Below, one piece after another: positions 61,308-64,000 of a DNA stretch of 64,000 bases. How positions within the stretch are numbered: the stretch's first letter is position 1; each line of letters opens with the position of its first letter. The stretch covers positions 62,001 through 126,000 of the forward strand of contig NTJG01000008.1 of NCBI GenBank assembly GCA_002324875.1, read 5' to 3'. The notes under the pieces were generated by a model. That model was not told the origin of the DNA, searched no databases, and saw only the letters and a list, made by a program, of their open reading frames with translations. The position numbers were made by a program, and so were the translations under genes. The stretch is from Lysobacteraceae bacterium NML93-0793. GTDB taxonomy: Bacteria > Pseudomonadota > Gammaproteobacteria > Xanthomonadales > Xanthomonadaceae.

Positions 61308-63176
61308 ATGGCCGATGCCGCGCACGAGACCACCAGCCAGCTGATCCAGGTCGTCGCGCTGCTGGGCGCAGCGGTGGTCGCGGTCCCGCTGTTCCGCAAG
61401 CTCAAGCTGGGCTCGGTGCTCGGCTACCTGGCCGCGGGCCTGGCGATCGGACCGTTCGGCTTCGGCTGGTTCTCCGATCCGCAGTCGATCCTCCACGTAG
61501 CCGAGCTGGGCGTGGTGATGTTCCTGTTCGTGATCGGCCTGGAGATGCGGCCCTCCCACCTGTGGAGCCTGCGGCGGCAGATCTTCGGCCTGGGCGCACT
61601 GCAGATCTGCCTGGCGATCGCCGCGCTGACCACCGTGCTGTTCGCATTCGGCTTCGACTGGCGCGTCGCCTTCGTCGGCGCGTCCGGCTTCGTGATGACC
61701 TCGACCGCGGTGGTCATGCAGCTGCTGTCCGAACGCGGCGAGATCGCCCTGCCCCATGGTCAGAAGATCGTCTCGGTGTTGCTGTTCGAGGACCTGCTGA
61801 TCGTGCCGTTGCTGGCGCTGATCGCGTTCCTGGCGCCCACGCCCGAAGCTGCGGCTGACGCCCCGTCGCGCTGGGTCGCGGTCGGCATCGGCATCGGCTC
61901 GCTGGCCGCGCTGATCGTCGCCGGCATCTATCTGCTCAATCCGATGTTCCGCGTGCTCGCCGCCGCCAAGGCGCGCGAGGTCATGACCGCGGCCGCACTG
62001 CTGGTCGTGCTGGGCGCGGCGCTGCTGATGCAGCTGGGCGGCCTGTCGATGGCGATGGGCGCGTTCCTGGCCGGCGTGCTGCTGTCGGAATCCTCGTTCC
62101 GGCACCAGATCGAAGCCGACATCGAGCCCTTCCGCGGCATCCTGCTGGGCCTGTTCTTCCTCGGCGTCGGCATGGCGCTCGATCTGGCGGTGGTGGCCGC
62201 CAACTGGGCGTTGATCGGCATCGGCGTGTTGGCGCTGATGGCCGCCAAGGCCGCGTGCATCTACGTCGTCGGGCGGATCACACGCAGCGGCCATCGCGAG
62301 GCGCTGGAGCGCGCGGTGCTGATGGCCCAGGGCGGCGAATTCGCCTTCGTGCTGTACGCCGCGGCCGCGGCCAGCGGGCTGATCGATGCCGAGGTCAACG
62401 CGAACCTGACCGCGATCGTCGTGCTGTCGATGGCGCTGACGCCACTGTTCGTGCTGTTGAGCGCTCGCTGGACCGCGCGCCGGGACGATCCCGCGCCCGA
62501 CGGCGTCGACGTGGTCGAGAACCAGAGCGGCCGCGTGCTGATCATCGGCTTCGGCCGCTTCGGCCAGGTGATGAGCCAGTCGCTGCTCGCGCGCGATGTC
62601 GACGTCACGATCATCGACACCGACATCGAGATGATCCAGAGCGCCGCCGAGTTCGGCTTCAAGGTCTATTACGGCGACGGCACCCGCCTCGACGTGCTGC
62701 ACGCATCGGGTGCGCACAGCGCGCGCGCGATCGCGGTCTGCATCGACGATCCCGCCGCCGCCGATCGCATCGTCGAACTCGCCGGCGAATCCTTCCCGCA
62801 GGCGCGCCTGCTGGTCCGCGCCTACGACCGCGCCCATGCGTTGAAGCTGGTCAATGCCGGCGTCGACGTGCAGGTGCGCGAGACCTTCGAATCCGCGGTG
62901 CTGTTCGGCGCCGCGGCGCTGCGTGCGCTCGACATGCCCGAGGACGAAGCCGACGCGATCGCCGCCCAGGTACGGCGTCTCGACGCCGAGCGGTTCGAAC
63001 TCGAGGTCGCCAGCAACGACACCCGCGCCGGCATTCCGTTGATCATCAAGAACACCGATGCGCCCGGCCCGAAGCCGACGCCGCTGACGCGTCCGCGGCG
63101 CGAGAGCCGTGTGCTCAACGTCGATGTCGACGTGCCGGCATCGACGCCCGACGGCGCCGCGCCGCGCGAGTCCTGA
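61308..63176 (+). CDS. Monovalent cation:proton antiporter (CPA2), KefB/KefC type
   Basis: 622 residues, the size of E. coli KefC (620). About twelve hydrophobic helices (residues 10-390), with AELGVVMFLFVIGLEMRPSH and ASGFVMTSTAVVMQLLSERG as the CPA2 core, and LFEDLLIVPLLALIAFLAP. The C-terminal RCK/TrkA-N domain has GFGRFGQVMSQSLLARDVDV for nucleotide binding, YYGDGTRLDVLHASGAHSA and VRETFESAVLFGAAALRAL. Kef systems expel potassium during electrophile stress under glutathione control. No KefF/KefG ancillary subunit is present; the coupled gene is DoxX-like instead. Confidence 0.93.
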   Translation: MADAAHETTSQLIQVVALLGAAVVAVPLFRKLKLGSVLGYLAAGLAIGPFGFGWFSDPQSILHVAELGVVMFLFVIGLEMRPSHLWSLRRQIFGLGALQICLAIAALTTVLFAFGFDWRVAFVGASGFVMTSTAVVMQLLSERGEIALPHGQKIVSVLLFEDLLIVPLLALIAFLAPTPEAAADAPSRWVAVGIGIGSLAALIVAGIYLLNPMFRVLAAAKAREVMTAAALLVVLGAALLMQLGGLSMAMGAFLAGVLLSESSFRHQIEADIEPFRGILLGLFFLGVGMALDLAVVAANWALIGIGVLALMAAKAACIYVVGRITRSGHREALERAVLMAQGGEFAFVLYAAAAASGLIDAEVNANLTAIVVLSMALTPLFVLLSARWTARRDDPAPDGVDVVENQSGRVLIIGFGRFGQVMSQSLLARDVDVTIIDTDIEMIQSAAEFGFKVYYGDGTRLDVLHASGAHSARAIAVCIDDPAAADRIVELAGESFPQARLLVRAYDRAHALKLVNAGVDVQVRETFESAVLFGAAALRALDMPEDEADAIAAQVRRLDAERFELEVASNDTRAGIPLIIKNTDAPGPKPTPLTRPRRESRVLNVDVDVPASTPDGAAPRES

Positions 63177-63271
63177 CGCCGCGCACGCGGTGTGCAGGCA
63201 CGCGCCGACTGTGCCGGATCTGGCTGTTTCGGCCATGACCTTCGACACCCCTCGCGCCCCGCCGCCGGGCG

Positions 63272-63277
63272 TAGAGT
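63272..63277 (+). promoter_or_regulatory. Possible -10 upstream of the M13 peptidase gene
   Basis: TAGAGT in GCGTAGAGTGCGCGC, 57 bases before the GTG start. TAnnnT type, no clear -35. Confidence 0.3.
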
Positions 63278-63333
63278 GCGCGCACCCGGACCGGTGACGT
63301 CCGGCGTTCTTTGCTTTCTCCGGAGTTCCCGCC

Positions 63334-64000
63334 GTGACCGCTTCCCCCAATCGCCTGTTTCTGAGCTGCGCCATCGTGCTCGCGCTGTCGGCATGCAACC
63401 GCGCGCCCGACGCCACATCCGCCCCGGCCGCGAGCGCGGCGCCGTCCGCCGATGCGCCTGCACTCACCCTCGACGAAAGCACGCTGCCGCCCTACAACCG
63501 CTTCCTGATCGGTGACCTCGACACCAGCAAGAACGCCTGCGTCGATTTCGGCGGTTACGTCAACGGCAAGTGGCTGGCCGCCAACGCGATTCCCGGCGAC
63601 CGCACCTCGTGGGGCGCGTTCGAAATGCTCGACGAACGCTCGACCGCCGTGCAGCACCAGCTCGCGCAGCAGGCCGCGGCCGATGCGAACGCGCAGGGCG
63701 TCGAGAAGCTGGTCGGCGATTTCTGGGCCACCGGTATGGACGAGGCCACGATCAACGCGCAGGGCATCGCGCCGCTGCAGGCCGATCTCGCGGCGATCGA
63801 CGCCCTGACCGACACCGCGTCGATCGCCGAGTGGCTGCGCACCACCGCCGCCAAGGGCCAGGGGTTCCTCTGGGGCATCGGCGCGATGCCGGACTTCAAG
63901 GACTCCTCGGTCAACATCGCCGCCACCGGCCAGGGCGGTCTCGGCCTGCCCGACACCACCTACTACACCGCCGCCGACAAGGCCGGCATCCGCGAGGCCT
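63334..64000 (+). CDS. M13 family (neprilysin/PepO-like) lipoprotein metallopeptidase, N-terminal part
   Basis: Open to the window edge; 222 residues seen of an expected 680-700. The start is a GTG at 63334 with CCGGAG upstream. Lipoprotein signal ending LSAC with Cys21. The M13 N-terminal domain is plain: DTSKNACVDFGGYVNGKWLA, then PGDRTSWGAFEMLDERSTAV, KLVGDFWATGMDEATINAQG, and NIAATGQGGLGLPDTTYYTA. The zinc HExxH lies beyond the window. Probably degrades peptides in the periplasm. Confidence 0.92.
   Translation, partial: MTASPNRLFLSCAIVLALSACNRAPDATSAPAASAAPSADAPALTLDESTLPPYNRFLIGDLDTSKNACVDFGGYVNGKWLAANAIPGDRTSWGAFEMLDERSTAVQHQLAQQAAADANAQGVEKLVGDFWATGMDEATINAQGIAPLQADLAAIDALTDTASIAEWLRTTAAKGQGFLWGIGAMPDFKDSSVNIAATGQGGLGLPDTTYYTAADKAGIREA

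Overview
The window is a GC-rich (about 70%), gene-dense bacterial chromosome segment. Gene content and order (rnhB-dnaE-accA; maf-rng-yhdP-tldD with darP and pmbA; leuS-lptE-holA-nadD-rsfS-rlmH) point to a gammaproteobacterium of the Xanthomonadaceae/Lysobacteraceae, in the Lysobacter-Luteimonas area. That placement is inference from synteny, protein style and base composition; there is no rRNA gene to test it. I see no tRNA, rRNA, CRISPR array, insertion sequence, integrase or prophage. It looks like native core chromosome with small lineage-specific insertions.

1-10268 (mostly +): replication, lipid and tRNA housekeeping. The 3' end of rnhB is followed by dnaE, accA, a membrane-anchored TPR protein, a periplasmic protein, an Old Yellow Enzyme reductase (-), tilS, xseB and ispA. 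10269-21440 (mostly -): two DUF4870 membrane proteins, pmbA and tldD flanking a divergent darP, then yhdP, rng and maf. 21560-24021 (+): a short insertion with a SIMPL protein, a tiny acidic protein, a TonB-like protein and two copies of a REP-like palindrome. 24022-30109 (-): rlmH, rsfS, nadD, holA, lptE, leuS.

30241-43445: signalling and accessory genes. These are a CHASE3-like/GAF/GGDEF diguanylate cyclase, a secreted amidohydrolase, a three-gene unit (two membrane proteins and a YozG-type XRE regulator) behind a strong sigma-70-like promoter, a CnoX-type thioredoxin-TPR chaperone, a DUF4442 hotdog protein, a transmembrane Ser/Thr kinase with a C-terminal SUMF1-like domain, a DUF502 protein, a DUF885 lipoprotein peptidase, a small membrane protein and a BASS transporter. 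43829-48162 (-): an M16 peptidase pair (non-catalytic and catalytic) and a dicarboxylate/amino-acid:cation symporter.

48466-64000: a PhoA-family alkaline phosphatase, a 3-hydroxybutyrate dehydrogenase translationally coupled to a patatin-like protein, a second transmembrane diguanylate cyclase, a LysM-headed protein of unknown function without a signal peptide, a two-helix mini-gene broken by one nonsense codon, hemJ, a methyltransferase, an intracellular PHB depolymerase, an RhlE-type helicase, a DoxX protein coupled to a KefB/C antiporter, and the start of an M13 lipoprotein peptidase. PhaZ and BdhA lie about 6.5 kb apart and would form consecutive parts of a storage-polymer mobilisation route.

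Many starts are preceded by a degenerate -10 element of the form TAnnnT, usually 20-60 bases upstream. In two cases (xseB, darP) it sits only six bases before the ATG, which would give leaderless transcripts. Several genes end in perfect GC-rich hairpins without a T-tract; only three have classical T-tailed terminators. I found no clearly new multi-gene system. The best candidates for a second look are the LysM protein, the kinase-SUMF1 fusion, the XRE/membrane operon, the nonsense-broken mini-gene and the REP-like pair.
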